Shown here one piece after another: positions 8,856 through 18,584 of a DNA stretch of 64,000 nt. Every line of letters starts with the position of its first letter. The stretch's first letter is position 1. A program made the position numbers and the translations under genes. Under the pieces are notes generated by a model, which had not been told where the DNA came from, did no database searches, and saw only the letters and a list, made by a program, of their open reading frames with translations. Source of the stretch: DATCJA01 sp963814955 (GTDB lineage: Bacteria; Acidobacteriota; Vicinamibacteria; Vicinamibacterales; UBA2999); contig CAWFEX010000011.1 in assembly GCA_963814955.1 (NCBI GenBank), forward strand, positions 194,289-258,288, written 5' to 3'.

Positions 8856-9683
8856 TCAGTCGGGCGGCAGGCGATTGCGCAGTGCGAGATACCTGCGAAG
8901 CAGCGGCAGCCAGTTCGGGCGGTGCTTTGCGTAGAACGCAAGCTGGCTCCGACGGTACGCCTGCTCCGTGAGACCCGGAAGCGAAGCGACCGACCGTCCG
9001 CGTAAATGGCGGACCTCGGCGTCAGGGACGAAGAGCACCCTGCGGCCGCGCGCGCGAATCGCCGCGCAGAAGTCGACGTCTTCCGCGTACATGAAATATC
9101 GCTCGTCGAATAGTCCGACCGCTTCGGCGTCGGCTCGGCGCACCAGCAAACACGCACCGCTGACCCAGTCAACCACCCGCGCCCGGCGCGTCAGTCGTTC
9201 AACGTAACCGCGTATCAGTGGGGTGCCGCGGTCATTGCCGCGGACGAGCAGCCTCTGGCACAGCTCGGCAAACGGTCCAATCATCGAGCCGAACGACAGC
9301 TCCGCGCGCCCCTGTCCGTCCACGAGACGGGGACCGGCGATCGCGGCATCGGGCCTGGACGCGAGTACTTCCAGCAGGCGCGCGATGGCTCCGGGACCAA
9401 CCTCCGTGTCCGGGTTCAGCACAAGCACGAACCCGGCAGTCGAGGCTCGAATGCCGATGTTGTTGGCGCGCGCGAAGCCGAGGTTCGACCCGGCATCGAT
9501 GATCCTGACGGCGGGCCAATGCCGCTTGATTGCGCTTGCGGTTCCGTCGGGAGAGGCGTTGTCGACGACAATCGTCTCGCAATCCAGTGGAGGAAGTGTC
9601 CGCGCCAGCGAATCGAGGCACGCGTCAATCTGCCCGATCGAGTTGTATGTGACGATGACGATCGAGAGCCTCCGAGTGGTCAC
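8856..9683 (-). CDS. GT2-family glycosyltransferase (rhamnosyltransferase-like)
   Basis: This is an inverting GT-A enzyme of 275 residues. The N-terminal SIVIVTYNS and IVVDNASPDGT are nucleotide-binding elements, the metal-binding region is LVLNPDTEVG, and the acceptor-site block is GLFDERYFMYAEDVDFCAAI. This YAEDVDFC pattern is typical of WcaA/rhamnosyl-type family 2 transferases in O-antigen and exopolysaccharide loci. The start is a GTG at 9683. It sits inside the minus-strand operon between two GT4 genes. Confidence 0.92.
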   Translation of the reverse strand: MTTRRLSIVIVTYNSIGQIDACLDSLARTLPPLDCETIVVDNASPDGTASAIKRHWPAVRIIDAGSNLGFARANNIGIRASTAGFVLVLNPDTEVGPGAIARLLEVLASRPDAAIAGPRLVDGQGRAELSFGSMIGPFAELCQRLLVRGNDRGTPLIRGYVERLTRRARVVDWVSGACLLVRRADAEAVGLFDERYFMYAEDVDFCAAIRARGRRVLFVPDAEVRHLRGRSVASLPGLTEQAYRRSQLAFYAKHRPNWLPLLRRYLALRNRLPPD

Positions 9684-9755
9684 CTTCGACCTCTCACTTC
9701 GACCTCTGCGCCTTCACCATCACCTTTGACTTTTGACCTTTGACTCTTGACTTAC
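9678..9755. repeat. low-complexity spacer repeat (TTTGACTTTTGACC words)
   Basis: This is a run of imperfect direct repeats of TTTGAC, TTTTGACC and CACTTCGACCTC words at the junction of two glycosyltransferase genes. The last codons of the upstream gene (a QESKVKSQR tail) are translated from it, which suggests the repeat was inserted at the gene end. A close relative lies at 50855-50912. Confidence 0.65.
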
Positions 9756-10850
9756 GGTACTCACCAACACCTCGAGCACCTGCTCCGCGCATGCCTGCCA
9801 GGAATACCGAGGCATCAGGCGGACAGATGCACCGAGGATGCGGGCTCGCTCGACTTCGTCGAAGAGCGCTCGCTCGATGGCGGCCTGGATGAGCGCGGGA
9901 TCGGGTCTCGACACGTAGAGGGCCGCATCCTCGTACACTTCGCGAGCAACGGGCGTATCGAGCACGACGATCGGAACCCCGGCGGCGAGCGCTTCGAGAG
10001 GCGTCAGGCCGAACCCTTCGTACTCGGAAAGAAAGACGAATGCGCGGGCCCGCCGGTAAAGGTCGCGCAGGACTTCCTCGCCCACGTAGGAACGAAGGTT
10101 GATGCGATCGGCGGCGCCACTCGCCGCAACGAGATGGTCGACATCCACACGCGGAACCGTGCGGTTGTCACCGACGATCTCCAGGCGTACGTCGTTTCGA
10201 TGTCGCGCCAGTCGTCCGAAAGCATCGATGAGGGCGGGAATGTGGCGGCGCGTAAAGAGTGAGCCAACGAACAAGACCACATTCTCCTGCGGTGCGGCCT
10301 TCTCGCGCTCGAGCGGTGGCGACGGGACCAGCGAAGTGGTGCCGGGGTAAATGACGTCCACGCGAGCCCCGTCGATGCCGAGCAGCCGCACGATCTCGCG
10401 TTTTGAGAACTGGGAAATCGTCAAGACACGCGCTGCCCGCCTGGCAGCCATCTTTGCGACAGCGCGACGCCGCAATCCCTCGCGCCACCCGAACCATTCC
10501 GGGTGCGCGGCGAATGACACGTCGTGGATTGCAACCACCGTTGGTACCGAAGAGAACACCGGCGCCGTGTACCCCGGGCAGAAAAGAACATCCGCCTTGG
10601 TTTGACGAACGAGCGAGGGCAGTGTGAGCTGTTCCCACATGGTGCCTGCATTACCGGTCCAGCCTCGACGGGCAACGAAGCGGGCGCGCGGTTGCGCCGA
10701 AGATTCGTCCGCGGATTCGGGTGCGCAAAGAACGAACTCGTGTGACCGGGCGGAAGGAAGCTTCTCCCAGACAGCCAGCAGGCTGGCCAGATATCGGCCT
10801 ACGCCTGTCGGTTGCTCCCGAAGCTCTCGTGCATCAATGGCCACCCTCAT
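9720..10850 (-). CDS. GT4-family glycosyltransferase
   Basis: This is a GT-B glycosyltransferase of about 376 residues. The ATG at 10850 is chosen because homology starts at MRVAIDARELREQPTGVGRY and it gives an ATGA overlap with the stop of the upstream gene. The C-terminal half contains VVLFVGSLFTRRHIPALIDAF, where the family glycan-binding loop sits, and FLSEYEGFGLTPLEALAAGVPI, the donor-binding E-x7-E motif. The final ten residues come from a spacer repeat. It is part of the exopolysaccharide operon and is probably translationally coupled to its upstream neighbour. Confidence 0.9.
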   Translation of the reverse strand: MRVAIDARELREQPTGVGRYLASLLAVWEKLPSARSHEFVLCAPESADESSAQPRARFVARRGWTGNAGTMWEQLTLPSLVRQTKADVLFCPGYTAPVFSSVPTVVAIHDVSFAAHPEWFGWREGLRRRAVAKMAARRAARVLTISQFSKREIVRLLGIDGARVDVIYPGTTSLVPSPPLEREKAAPQENVVLFVGSLFTRRHIPALIDAFGRLARHRNDVRLEIVGDNRTVPRVDVDHLVAASGAADRINLRSYVGEEVLRDLYRRARAFVFLSEYEGFGLTPLEALAAGVPIVVLDTPVAREVYEDAALYVSRPDPALIQAAIERALFDEVERARILGASVRLMPRYSWQACAEQVLEVLVSTVSQESKVKSQR

Positions 10851-11971
10851 TCTTGATTCTTTGATTGCCGTCGAGCGACGGCGTCGGCATAAGCGTGGCG
10901 CAGGGTTGCGGCCGCTGCACTCCACGTGAACGTCCGTGCGCGCTTGATCCCGGCGGCGCCCGCTTCCGCAGCCGCCCGGTCGTCCGACGCGAGTCGTTCG
11001 AGCGCGTGAGACAGCGACGCGATGTCGGTGGGATCTATCAGCACACCGGCGTCCCCGACGACTTCAGGAAGCGATCCGCGGTTCGATGCGACCACAGGAA
11101 CTCCGGCCGACATCGCCTCGAGAGCCGGCAGGCCGAAACCCTCATCGAGTGACGGCATTACGAGCGCCCGAGCACCGGCGTAGAGGGACTCCCGTTCTTC
11201 GTCTCTGACGTAGCCGACATACTGGACGTGGCCCGCCAGCGGAGGAGCTTCCATTCGCGCCAGCCACTCGGTTGCCTTCGACGTGGTGCGCCCTGCAACA
11301 ACGAGTCTGGGAGCTCCCGGCATCCGGTCACGAAGCCTCTGGTACGCATCGAGGAGGGCGCCAAGGTTCTTGCGCGGCTCGAGGGTGCCCAGGAACAGCA
11401 GATACCCGGCAGAGGGCACATTGGGCGCTTGCCCGAGGGTTTTCCACACCGGGGCGCCGGCCGGACAGACGTAAATCCGATCCTCCTCAACGCCCAGGCT
11501 TTCGCTGATTAACCGTTTACCGTAATGGGTAGAGGTGATCACCGCGTGCGCTCGCAGCGCGTGCGTGCGAGCCAATGCCGGGTAGTCCCGGCGGACTTCG
11601 GCACGGGTGTCCGCCGCGTTCGTCAGGAAAAACAAGTCGTGGATGGTCACCACTTGCGCCGCCCGCCGTGCAGGAATGAGAAGCGGGTGCGGCGAATGGA
11701 CGACGTCCACGGGCCCCGCAACCGCTTCAACTGACGGCCATCCAACGCGATTCCATAGCAGGTTCAGCACCCGCACCGGGATGCGCCGGTCGATTATCCG
11801 GGCGGCCAGTTCAGACGATACCTGCAAAGAAGGCCGGTCTTTCCACGAGCTCGTAAAAACGGCGACCTCACCCGGATAGGCTGCGCCATATGCGCGGATG
11901 AGCTGATGAATGTATTCGCCGACGCCGGTGCGCTCTCGAAGGGCGGGCCGGTAATCGACGAGAATGCGCAT
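10847..11971 (-). CDS. GT4-family glycosyltransferase, first gene of the minus-strand EPS operon
   Basis: This 374-residue GT-B enzyme starts MRILVDYRPALRERTGVGEY. It shows the usual GT4 features: the switch region LLFLGTLEPRKNLGALLDAY and the donor motif PSLDEGFGLPALEAMSAGVPV. It is the promoter-proximal gene of the operon running to the UDP-xylose synthase at 4182, and it is divergent from ugd with 62 bases between them. Its stop overlaps the next start (ATGA). Confidence 0.92.
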   Translation of the reverse strand: MRILVDYRPALRERTGVGEYIHQLIRAYGAAYPGEVAVFTSSWKDRPSLQVSSELAARIIDRRIPVRVLNLLWNRVGWPSVEAVAGPVDVVHSPHPLLIPARRAAQVVTIHDLFFLTNAADTRAEVRRDYPALARTHALRAHAVITSTHYGKRLISESLGVEEDRIYVCPAGAPVWKTLGQAPNVPSAGYLLFLGTLEPRKNLGALLDAYQRLRDRMPGAPRLVVAGRTTSKATEWLARMEAPPLAGHVQYVGYVRDEERESLYAGARALVMPSLDEGFGLPALEAMSAGVPVVASNRGSLPEVVGDAGVLIDPTDIASLSHALERLASDDRAAAEAGAAGIKRARTFTWSAAAATLRHAYADAVARRQSKNQE

Positions 11972-12033
11972 CGAACCGTTATCATAGCCTCAGCCATTTT
12001 GAGGCGAACCGGCGACGAAAGTCGCGGAGGGAC
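11972..12033. promoter_or_regulatory. divergent promoter region between the two EPS operons
   Basis: These are 62 non-coding bases separating the divergent glycosyltransferase and ugd operons. Reading toward the minus operon, a TATGAT hexamer lies nine bases before the ATG, which would give a nearly leaderless transcript. Toward ugd only a ribosome site (CGGAGGGA) is clear. The assignment rests mainly on gene arrangement. Confidence 0.35.
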
Positions 12034-13331
12034 ATGAAGATCTCCGTCGTTGGTACTGGATACGTTGGCCTTGTCGCGGGTGCGTGCCTCGCCGAGAGCG
12101 GCAATGATGTGGTCTGTGTCGACAAAGACGACGACAAGGTCCGCATGCTGCGCCGCGGCAAGATGCCATTTTACGAGCCGGGCCTCGAGGAACTGGTCCG
12201 CCGCAATCGATCTGAAGGCCGACTCACGTTCACGTCCACATTACCGAAAGCCGTCCGCGCGTCGGCCGTCATATTCATTGCCGTCGGCACTCCGCAGGGC
12301 GAGGACGGGTCCGCCGATGTCAACCAGGTGCTCGAGGTCGCACGCGACATCGCCAAGGCGATGAATGGCTACAAGGTGATCGTCGACAAGAGCACGGTGC
12401 CCGTGGAACGAGTGATCGCGTCCGCGAAGTGATCCGGCGCGAAACGACTCACCCGTTCAGCGTGGTGAGCAACCCAGAGTTCCTCAAGCAGGGTGCGGCC
12501 GTCGAAGACTTCATGAAACCCGACCGCGTGGTCATTGGAGCCGAGGATCCGAGAGCGGAAGAAATGATGCGCGAGCTCTACAGCCCGTTCACGCGCACAG
12601 GCGCGCCCATCATGGTGATGGACTGTGCAAGCGCCGAGCTGTCGAAGTACGCTTCCAATGCCATGCTGGCGGCTCGCATTTCGTTCATGAACGAGATTGC
12701 AAATGTCTGCGAGCTCGTCGGCGCCGACATCGACCAGGTCCGCCGCGCCGTTGGGTCCGATCGCCGCATCGGCCCCTCGTTTCTGTTTCCGGGCATCGGC
12801 TACGGCGGCAGCTGCTTTCCAAAAGACGTTCAAGCGTTGATCCACTTCGCCGCGGACAAGGACTACGACTTCAGGATTCTCCAGGCTGTCGAGGCTGTGA
12901 ACAAGTGCCAGAAGACCCGCCTCCTGGCCAAGATGCGGACGCACTTCGGCAGCCTGAAGGGAAAGAAAGTCGCGGTGTGGGGTCTGTCGTTCAAACCCCG
13001 GACCGACGACATGCGCGAAGCTCCCTCCGTGCCGCTCATCGAAGGCCTACTGGCCGCGGGAGCGTCCGTCCAGGCGTACGACCCGGAAGCGGTGCCGGTC
13101 GCAAAGCGCATTTTCGGCAACCGGGTTGCGTTCGCCGCCGGTAACTACGAGGCGCTGAAAGGCGCTGATTGCCTCGCTATCGTTACGGAGTGGAACGAGT
13201 TCCGTCGGCCGGACTTTCCGCGCATGCGAAAGCTCATGCGCGAACCGATTGTCTTCGACGGTCGCAATCTGTACACACTCGATCAGATGAAACAGAACGG
13301 ATTTACTTACTACTCCATTGGCCGCGCCTGA
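12034..13331 (+). CDS. ugd: UDP-glucose 6-dehydrogenase (one-base frameshift)
   Basis: Ugd oxidises UDP-glucose twice to UDP-glucuronate with NAD. The first part reads MKISVVGTGYVGLVAGACLAE (Rossmann GxGxxG) to VDKSTVPV. The frame then breaks near 12405, where one G seems to be missing from GTGGGAACG. Restoring it gives VGTSDRVREVIRRETTHPF and continues without interruption through SNPEFLKQG, the catalytic Cys block FPGIGYGGSCFPKDV and GLSFKPRTDDMREAPS. The repaired length is about 432 residues, normal for the family. It has a strong ribosome site. It supplies the UXS enzyme of the divergent operon. Confidence 0.92.
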
Positions 13332-14340
13332 TTCCCGCCCTGACCGCGGCCCGGTTCTTGTGACCGGCGGTGCGGGCTACATCGGCAGTCATTGCGCGAA
13401 GGCGCTCCGCCGAGCCGGTCACCGCGTCGTGATCTTCGACAACCTGTCGGCTGGACACAGGGAAGCCACGCTGGGCGCGCCATTTATCGAAGGTGACATC
13501 GGCGATGTCGACGCGGTGCGGCGCGCGCTGCGTGACAGTGGCGCGACCTCGGTGATGCACTTCGCCGCGCTGCTCCTCATTGCCGATTCGGTCCGCGATC
13601 CCTCCCGTTACTATCAGAACAACGTGGTCGGGACCCTTGCGACCCTCGAGAGCATGGCAACCGAGGGCTGCCGGCAGTTCGTGTTTTCGTCAACCTGCGC
13701 CGTGTACGGCGACCCCACCGAGATTCCCATTCGCGAAACGCACCCGACAGGGCCGATCAACGCCTATGGGCAAACAAAGCTGGCCATTGAACAAGCGCTG
13801 CCGCACTTCGAGCGGGCGTATGGTATCCGGTCTGTCCGGCTGCGGTACTTCAACGCCGCCGGGGCCGACCCGGACGGGGAGCTTGGCGAGGATCACACGC
13901 CTGAGCTGCACGTGATTCCTCGAGCGTTCGACGCGGCGATGGGCGGACTGCCATTCGAGATCTTCGGCGAAGACTATCCAACGCCGGATGGAACGTGTCT
14001 GCGCGACTACGTTCACGTCAGCGACCTCGCCGACGCTCACGTGCGCGCTTTGAAGTACCTCGAAGAGGGCGGTGCGTCCGCGACATATAACGTCGGCACC
14101 GAGCAGCCTTCGTCGGTGCGGGAAGTATTGGCCGCGGTCGAACGCGTCTGTGGTAAACCGGTGCCGCGACGGGTTGCTCCACGGCGGCCCGGCGATCCGG
14201 CGGTGCTTTACGCATCGGCGGCCCGGATTCGCAGTGAGTTGGGATGGATTCCACGCCACGTTGCGCTCGACACCATCGTCGGCGACGCGTGGCGCTGGCA
14301 TTCGACACATCCGCACGGTTATCAGGTGAAGACACGATAA
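13318..14340 (+). CDS. galE: UDP-glucose 4-epimerase
   Basis: GalE interconverts UDP-glucose and UDP-galactose. This extended SDR of 340 residues has GGAGYIGSHCAKAL, the FSSTCAVYGDP serine loop, the catalytic YGQTK and the downstream RYFNAAGADPDGELGEDH block diagnostic of GalE. It starts at a TTG (13318) inside the end of ugd. The frame is intact. It provides galactosyl donors for the glycosyltransferases of the divergent operon. Confidence 0.93.
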   Translation: MAAPDSRPDRGPVLVTGGAGYIGSHCAKALRRAGHRVVIFDNLSAGHREATLGAPFIEGDIGDVDAVRRALRDSGATSVMHFAALLLIADSVRDPSRYYQNNVVGTLATLESMATEGCRQFVFSSTCAVYGDPTEIPIRETHPTGPINAYGQTKLAIEQALPHFERAYGIRSVRLRYFNAAGADPDGELGEDHTPELHVIPRAFDAAMGGLPFEIFGEDYPTPDGTCLRDYVHVSDLADAHVRALKYLEEGGASATYNVGTEQPSSVREVLAAVERVCGKPVPRRVAPRRPGDPAVLYASAARIRSELGWIPRHVALDTIVGDAWRWHSTHPHGYQVKTR

Positions 14341-15050
14341 TGTCCAAAATTCGAGGTGTTCTCGACGATCCGCTGCTGTCCGTCGTGATGCCTGCGTTCA
14401 ACGAGGCCGCAACCATCGAGGAGATCGTGCGGCGTGTCATGACCCTGACGCTGCGCACGCAGCTCATTGTCGTCGACGATGCGTCAACTGACGGAACGAG
14501 GGACATTCTCCAGCGTCTCCAGCAGGAGCTCGGCTTCACGCTGCTGTTGCAGCCGCACAACCAGGGGAAAGGGGCCGCGTTGCGGCGGGGCTTCGAGGCG
14601 GTGAGTGGCGACCTGGTTGTCATCCAGGATGCGGATCTGGAGTATTCGCCCGAAGAGTTCCCGATGCTCATCGAGCTGATCTGCCAGGGAAGGGCGGATG
14701 TCGTATACGGATCCCGGTTCCTGGGCCGCCATCGGGTCTTTCTGTTCTCCCACTATTTCGGAAACCGGGTGCTCACGCTGATAACGAATATCCTGTACAA
14801 CACGATGCTCACGGACATGGAGACCTGCTACAAGGTCATGCGAACGGAAGTGCTCCGGTCCATGAAGCTCCAGTCCGACGGTTTTGGCATCGAGCCGGAA
14901 CTCACCGCGAAGATTTTCAAGCGCGGGTACCGCGTGTACGAGGTACCAATTACCTACGACGGACGCGGATACGAGGAGGGCAAGAAGATTGGGTGGCGCG
15001 ACGGTGTAGTCGCACTATGGGTGCTGCTGCGGTACCGGTTCAGCGAGTAA
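14340..15050 (+). CDS. GT2-family glycosyltransferase, dolichol-phosphate mannosyltransferase-like
   Basis: This 236-residue GT-A enzyme resembles DPM1/GtrB-type transferases that make polyprenyl-phosphate sugars. Motifs are SVVMPAFNEAATIEEIV, VVDDASTDGT, NQGKGAALRRGF and the metal site QDADLEYSPEEFP, followed by ETCYKVMR. No C-terminal membrane helices are present, so it is the soluble type. The ATG overlaps the galE stop (TAATG), indicating translational coupling. It probably makes a lipid-linked sugar donor for the exopolysaccharide pathway. Confidence 0.9.
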   Translation: MSKIRGVLDDPLLSVVMPAFNEAATIEEIVRRVMTLTLRTQLIVVDDASTDGTRDILQRLQQELGFTLLLQPHNQGKGAALRRGFEAVSGDLVVIQDADLEYSPEEFPMLIELICQGRADVVYGSRFLGRHRVFLFSHYFGNRVLTLITNILYNTMLTDMETCYKVMRTEVLRSMKLQSDGFGIEPELTAKIFKRGYRVYEVPITYDGRGYEEGKKIGWRDGVVALWVLLRYRFSE

Positions 15051-16790
15051 ATGTCCTGTTCCGGCTGCTGGAGTTCGCGCGTCCGCATCGCGCGCGACTG
15101 CTTGCCGCCGTGGCAGCGATGCTGTTGTACGGAGCGGCGTCTGCCGCGCTTGCGGCCCTCATCCAGCCGATCTTCGATCAGGTACTTCCAAATCGCGAGA
15201 ATCTCGTTCCGATCGCCGCCGCCATTCTGATCGTTTATCTCATCAAGGGCGTCGGCGCGTACCTGTCGGGGTACCTGATGACCGACGTCGGTCAACGCGT
15301 CGTCTGCGACCTTCGGAATCTGCTGTTTCGTCACATTCTCGGACAATCGGTCGCCTTTTTTGCGCTGCAGACCACGGGAAAACTGCTCTCGCGCATTACC
15401 AGCGATGTTGCGCTGGTGCAGCGCGCCGTGTCCGAAACGATGGGCGACCTGGCACGAGAGTCGCTCGCTTTGCTGGGCTTTGCAGGTCTCCTTGTCTACT
15501 ACGACGCGCGCCTTGCCCTGGTCTGTCTGACCGGGGCGCCGCTGGTCGTTTACCCCCTCGTGCGCCTGGGTCAACGCGTGCGGCGGACGGCGCGGCGGAG
15601 CCAGGAGGCGCTCGAACAGATGTCGCACGTGAGCGCTGAAGCGATCACGGGGCATCGGATCGTCAAGGCGTTCGGCGCCGAAGCGCGAGAGACCACGAAA
15701 TTCGAGCGGGCGTCGCAGCACTTCTATCGCACGAGCATGAAGGTCACGAGCTCCCTGTCAGCGTTGCCACCGCTGATGGAGTTCATCGGCGGCATCGCCT
15801 TTGTTGGGGCGCTCGTTTATGGATCGCAGGAAATCGGCGCCGGCAGGCTGTCGCCGGGCGAATTTACCGCGTTCGTCGCGGCCCTGTTCATGATGTATGC
15901 GCCCGCGAAAAAGCTCAGCCGCGTCAACGCGGACCTTCAGCAGGCAATGGCTGCGGGCGAACGCATCTTCGAGATTCTCGACTTCCATAACGAAGTGGAG
16001 GAGCGCCCCGGGGCAGTGACACTGCCGCCATTCAGCCGTCGGATCGAGTTTCGCGATGTGCGCTTCGGATACGGAGGCACCGAGGGTCCCGCAACGCTCG
16101 ATGGCGTCAGCCTTGCGGTCGGCGCAGGCCAGATGCTGGCGCTCGTCGGGCGCAGCGGAGCCGGCAAAACGACCTTGGTAAACCTGATTTTGCGCTTCTA
16201 TGACGTCACCGGCGGCGCGATTCTTCTGGATGGTCTCGACGTGCGCGACGTGACGCTCCGGTCGCTGCGGTCGCAAATCGGCCTCGTGACGCAGGAGACG
16301 GTACTGTTTGACGATACGATCGCCGCCAACATCGCGTACGGCAAGCGCCGAGGCAACGCGCGACGAGATCGAGGCGGCGGCACACGCGGCGCATGCGCAC
16401 GAATTCATCACGCGACTCGACAGCGGCTACGAGACGATGATCGGCGAACGCGGACAGCGGCTGTCGGGGGGCCAGCGGCAGCGGATTGCGATTGCGCGGG
16501 CGATTCTGAGGGACTCGCCGATTCTGATCCTCGACGAGGCCACCTCATCACTGGACGCTGAGGCAGAGATGCTCGTTCAGGACGCGTTGTCCAACCTCAT
16601 GCGTAATCGCACGTCGTTCGTAATCGCCCATCGTCTTTCGACGGTGCGCCGGGCCGATGCCATCGTGGTTCTAGAGCGGGGCCGCATCGTCGAGTCGGGA
16701 ACGCACGACGAACTGATGGCGCGCGGTGGGGCGTACGCGAAACTTTACGATCTGCAGTTGCAGGAAGAGCCGGCGGAGATCGAGATTTAG
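15017..16790 (+). CDS. ABC exporter, MsbA/lipid-flippase type (one-base frameshift)
   Basis: This is a half-size ABC exporter of about 590 residues: six N-terminal membrane helices fused to an ATPase. The ATPase has Walker A GRSGAGKTT, the Q-loop, signature LSGGQRQRIAIARAIL, Walker B ILILDEATS and an H-loop AHRLSTV. After NIAYGK the frame shifts near 16346. One extra base there separates it from AEATRDEIEAAAHAAHAHEFI, which completes the ATPase. Homologues flip lipid A core or lipid-linked glycans across the inner membrane. Here it may flip the EPS lipid intermediate. The start overlaps the upstream GT2; the exact start codon is uncertain. Confidence 0.88.
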
Positions 16791-16865
16791 CGGTATGTCG
16801 TTCGCGAAGCTTCAGCGTGTACGTCCATTGGTAGGTACTGAATTCAGGTTGCAACGGTCCAGCAG

Positions 16866-17759
16866 ATGATCAAATCGATGACCGGGTTCGCTTCGCTGAC
16901 GCATGAGGATGACCGCGCCACGATCGGGCTCACCATCCGCACGGTCAATCACCGGTTTCTCGACATCCAGTTACGCATTCCCTCCTCCCTTGCCGACCTC
17001 GAACCGCGCGTCCGCGCGCTCTTACAGAAGCGGCTGGCGAGAGGTCGAGTCGAGCTGGCTATCAATGTCCAGCTGCGGAGCGTGGCCATACCCACCATCG
17101 AGCTGAACGCGGGGTTCGCCGGTGCGTTGTCAGCCGCGCTGGATCAGGCGCGCGAGCGCGGTCTCGTATCCGGATCGTTGACACCGGGCGACCTGCTGCG
17201 GCTGCCGCAGGCAATCACCATTCGCGACCGGCCGGTGGAGGCCGATCCCATGGTGGAGGCCCAGCTCGGTGCAAGCGTCGCGGCCACCGTCGAGCAGGGG
17301 CTTGCCGATCTCGATGCCATGCGGACCCGCGAAGGCGATCATCTCCGCGCCGACCTCGATGCTCGGCGACACATGCTGGCCGGGCTCGTCTCCCAGCTCG
17401 CGGCCGCGGCCGACGACGGTCGCACTACGCTCGAGGCGCGCCTGAGGGAGCGGGTGCGTGAGATCAGCTTCGAGCTGCCAGTCGATCAGGCGATGATCGC
17501 GCAGGAGATTGTCCGAGCGGCTGCGCGCTCGGACATCAGCGAGGAAGTGACGCGGTTTCGCGCCCATCTGGCTCATTGGGAGGTATTGCAGGCGGCCGAC
17601 GAGCCATGTGGACGGAAGCTCGATTTTCTCCTCCAGGAGATGAATCGCGAAATCAACACGATCGGCGCCAAGGCAGACGGACTGCGCGTGTCGGACCTGA
17701 TCATTACCGCCAAGGCCGAACTCGAGAAGATGCGCGAGCAGGTTCAAAATGTCGAGTAG
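16866..17759 (+). CDS. yicC: YicC family endoribonuclease
   Basis: YicC-family proteins are endoribonucleases implicated in mRNA and sRNA decay. The product starts MIKSMTGFAS, the family hallmark, followed by VNHRFLDIQLRIP, a central coiled coil, and the C-terminal DUF1732 block GRKLDFLLQEMNREINTIGAKA. The 297-residue length is typical. It overlaps gmk by 11 bases, heading the conserved yicC-gmk-rpoZ-coaBC order. Confidence 0.93.
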   Translation: MIKSMTGFASLTHEDDRATIGLTIRTVNHRFLDIQLRIPSSLADLEPRVRALLQKRLARGRVELAINVQLRSVAIPTIELNAGFAGALSAALDQARERGLVSGSLTPGDLLRLPQAITIRDRPVEADPMVEAQLGASVAATVEQGLADLDAMRTREGDHLRADLDARRHMLAGLVSQLAAAADDGRTTLEARLRERVREISFELPVDQAMIAQEIVRAAARSDISEEVTRFRAHLAHWEVLQAADEPCGRKLDFLLQEMNREINTIGAKADGLRVSDLIITAKAELEKMREQVQNVE

Positions 17760-18447
17760 GCCCCCTGACCACGAGGCTCAGGGCAAGCCCTTCGACGGGG
17801 CTCAGGGCAGGCGCGGACTGCTGTTCATCGTCTCGGCGCCCTCAGGCACGGGAAAGACAACGCTGGTCGAACGGCTGGTCCAGGTGGTGCCGAATCTGAC
17901 GATGTCGCGTTCGTATACGTCCAGACCGGCACGCACGGGAGAGCGCAACGGCGTCGACTATAATTTCATCAGCCGGGAACGCTTCGAAGCGATGGTGCGC
18001 GAGCGGGCGTTTCTGGAGTGGGCCGACGTTTTCGGCCACTATTACGGTACTTCAGCCGCCGATACCGAGGCATTGCTCGCTGAAGGGCGCGACGTCGTGC
18101 TCGTGATCGATGTGCAGGGCGCGCGACAGGTCCGCAGTCGTGGGATTGAAAACGCTGGCATCTTCGTCCTGCCCCCTTCAGCCGACATTCTGGAGCAGCG
18201 TCTTCGCGGACGCAGCAAGGATTCCGAGGATCAAATCCGCCGGCGGCTCGAGGTGGCGTGTCGAGAGGTTGACGAGTACTCGCAATACGAATACGTCGTG
18301 ATCAACGACGAGCTCGACGCCGCCGTCGAGCGGTTGGCGTCAATCGTAATGGCCGCGCGCGCGCAGGTGAAGGTCATTCGGCGCGAGGCCGAAAGGATTA
18401 TCGGGACGTTCAGATATGCAAAGACCACCGAAGGAAAACCGGTTTGA
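17749..18447 (+). CDS. gmk: guanylate kinase with a repeat-derived N-terminal insertion
   Basis: Gmk phosphorylates GMP to GDP with ATP. The core is clear: P-loop SAPSGTGKTTLVERL, the GMP-binding SRSYTSRPARTGERNGVDYNFI, and LVIDVQGARQVR. The first about 22 residues (PPDHEAQGKPFDGAQG) are not part of the fold. They are translated from a dispersed DNA repeat containing two CTCAGGGCA words. The conserved protein begins at RRGLLFIVSAPS. The gene overlaps yicC upstream and rpoZ downstream. Confidence 0.94.
   Translation: MSSRPPDHEAQGKPFDGAQGRRGLLFIVSAPSGTGKTTLVERLVQVVPNLTMSRSYTSRPARTGERNGVDYNFISRERFEAMVRERAFLEWADVFGHYYGTSAADTEALLAEGRDVVLVIDVQGARQVRSRGIENAGIFVLPPSADILEQRLRGRSKDSEDQIRRRLEVACREVDEYSQYEYVVINDELDAAVERLASIVMAARAQVKVIRREAERIIGTFRYAKTTEGKPV
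17760..17812. repeat. CTCAGGGCA-type dispersed repeat inside gmk
   Basis: The segment contains two direct GGCTCAGGGCA words flanking AAGCCCTTCGACGGG. This word pattern is known from intergenic repeats in several environmental bacterial genomes. Here it lies in frame between the start codon and the P-loop of guanylate kinase. Confidence 0.6.
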
Positions 18448-18583
18448 GTTCGTCGTGATTGCCAGCCAGCGGGCGCGGCAGCTGCTCGCTGGAGCCCTGC
18501 CGCGCGAAGACGGCGAGAAGAAAGTCACAATCGCGCAGCGCGAGGTGCTCAAACGCAAGGTCGAGAAGATCGATCAGGAGTGA
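18416..18583 (+). CDS. rpoZ: DNA-directed RNA polymerase omega subunit
   Basis: Omega is the small RNA polymerase subunit that helps fold beta-prime and contributes to ppGpp binding. The 55-residue frame starts MQRPPKENRFEFVVIASQRA and continues with ARQLL, then KKVTIAQREVLKRKV. This is the RFE..V..ASQRARQL..G pattern of omega. It overlaps the end of gmk by 32 bases and stops one base before coaBC, exactly where rpoZ sits in many bacteria. It is short for the family, as seen in other compact omegas. Confidence 0.88.
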   Translation: MQRPPKENRFEFVVIASQRARQLLAGALPREDGEKKVTIAQREVLKRKVEKIDQE

Positions 18584-18584
18584 G

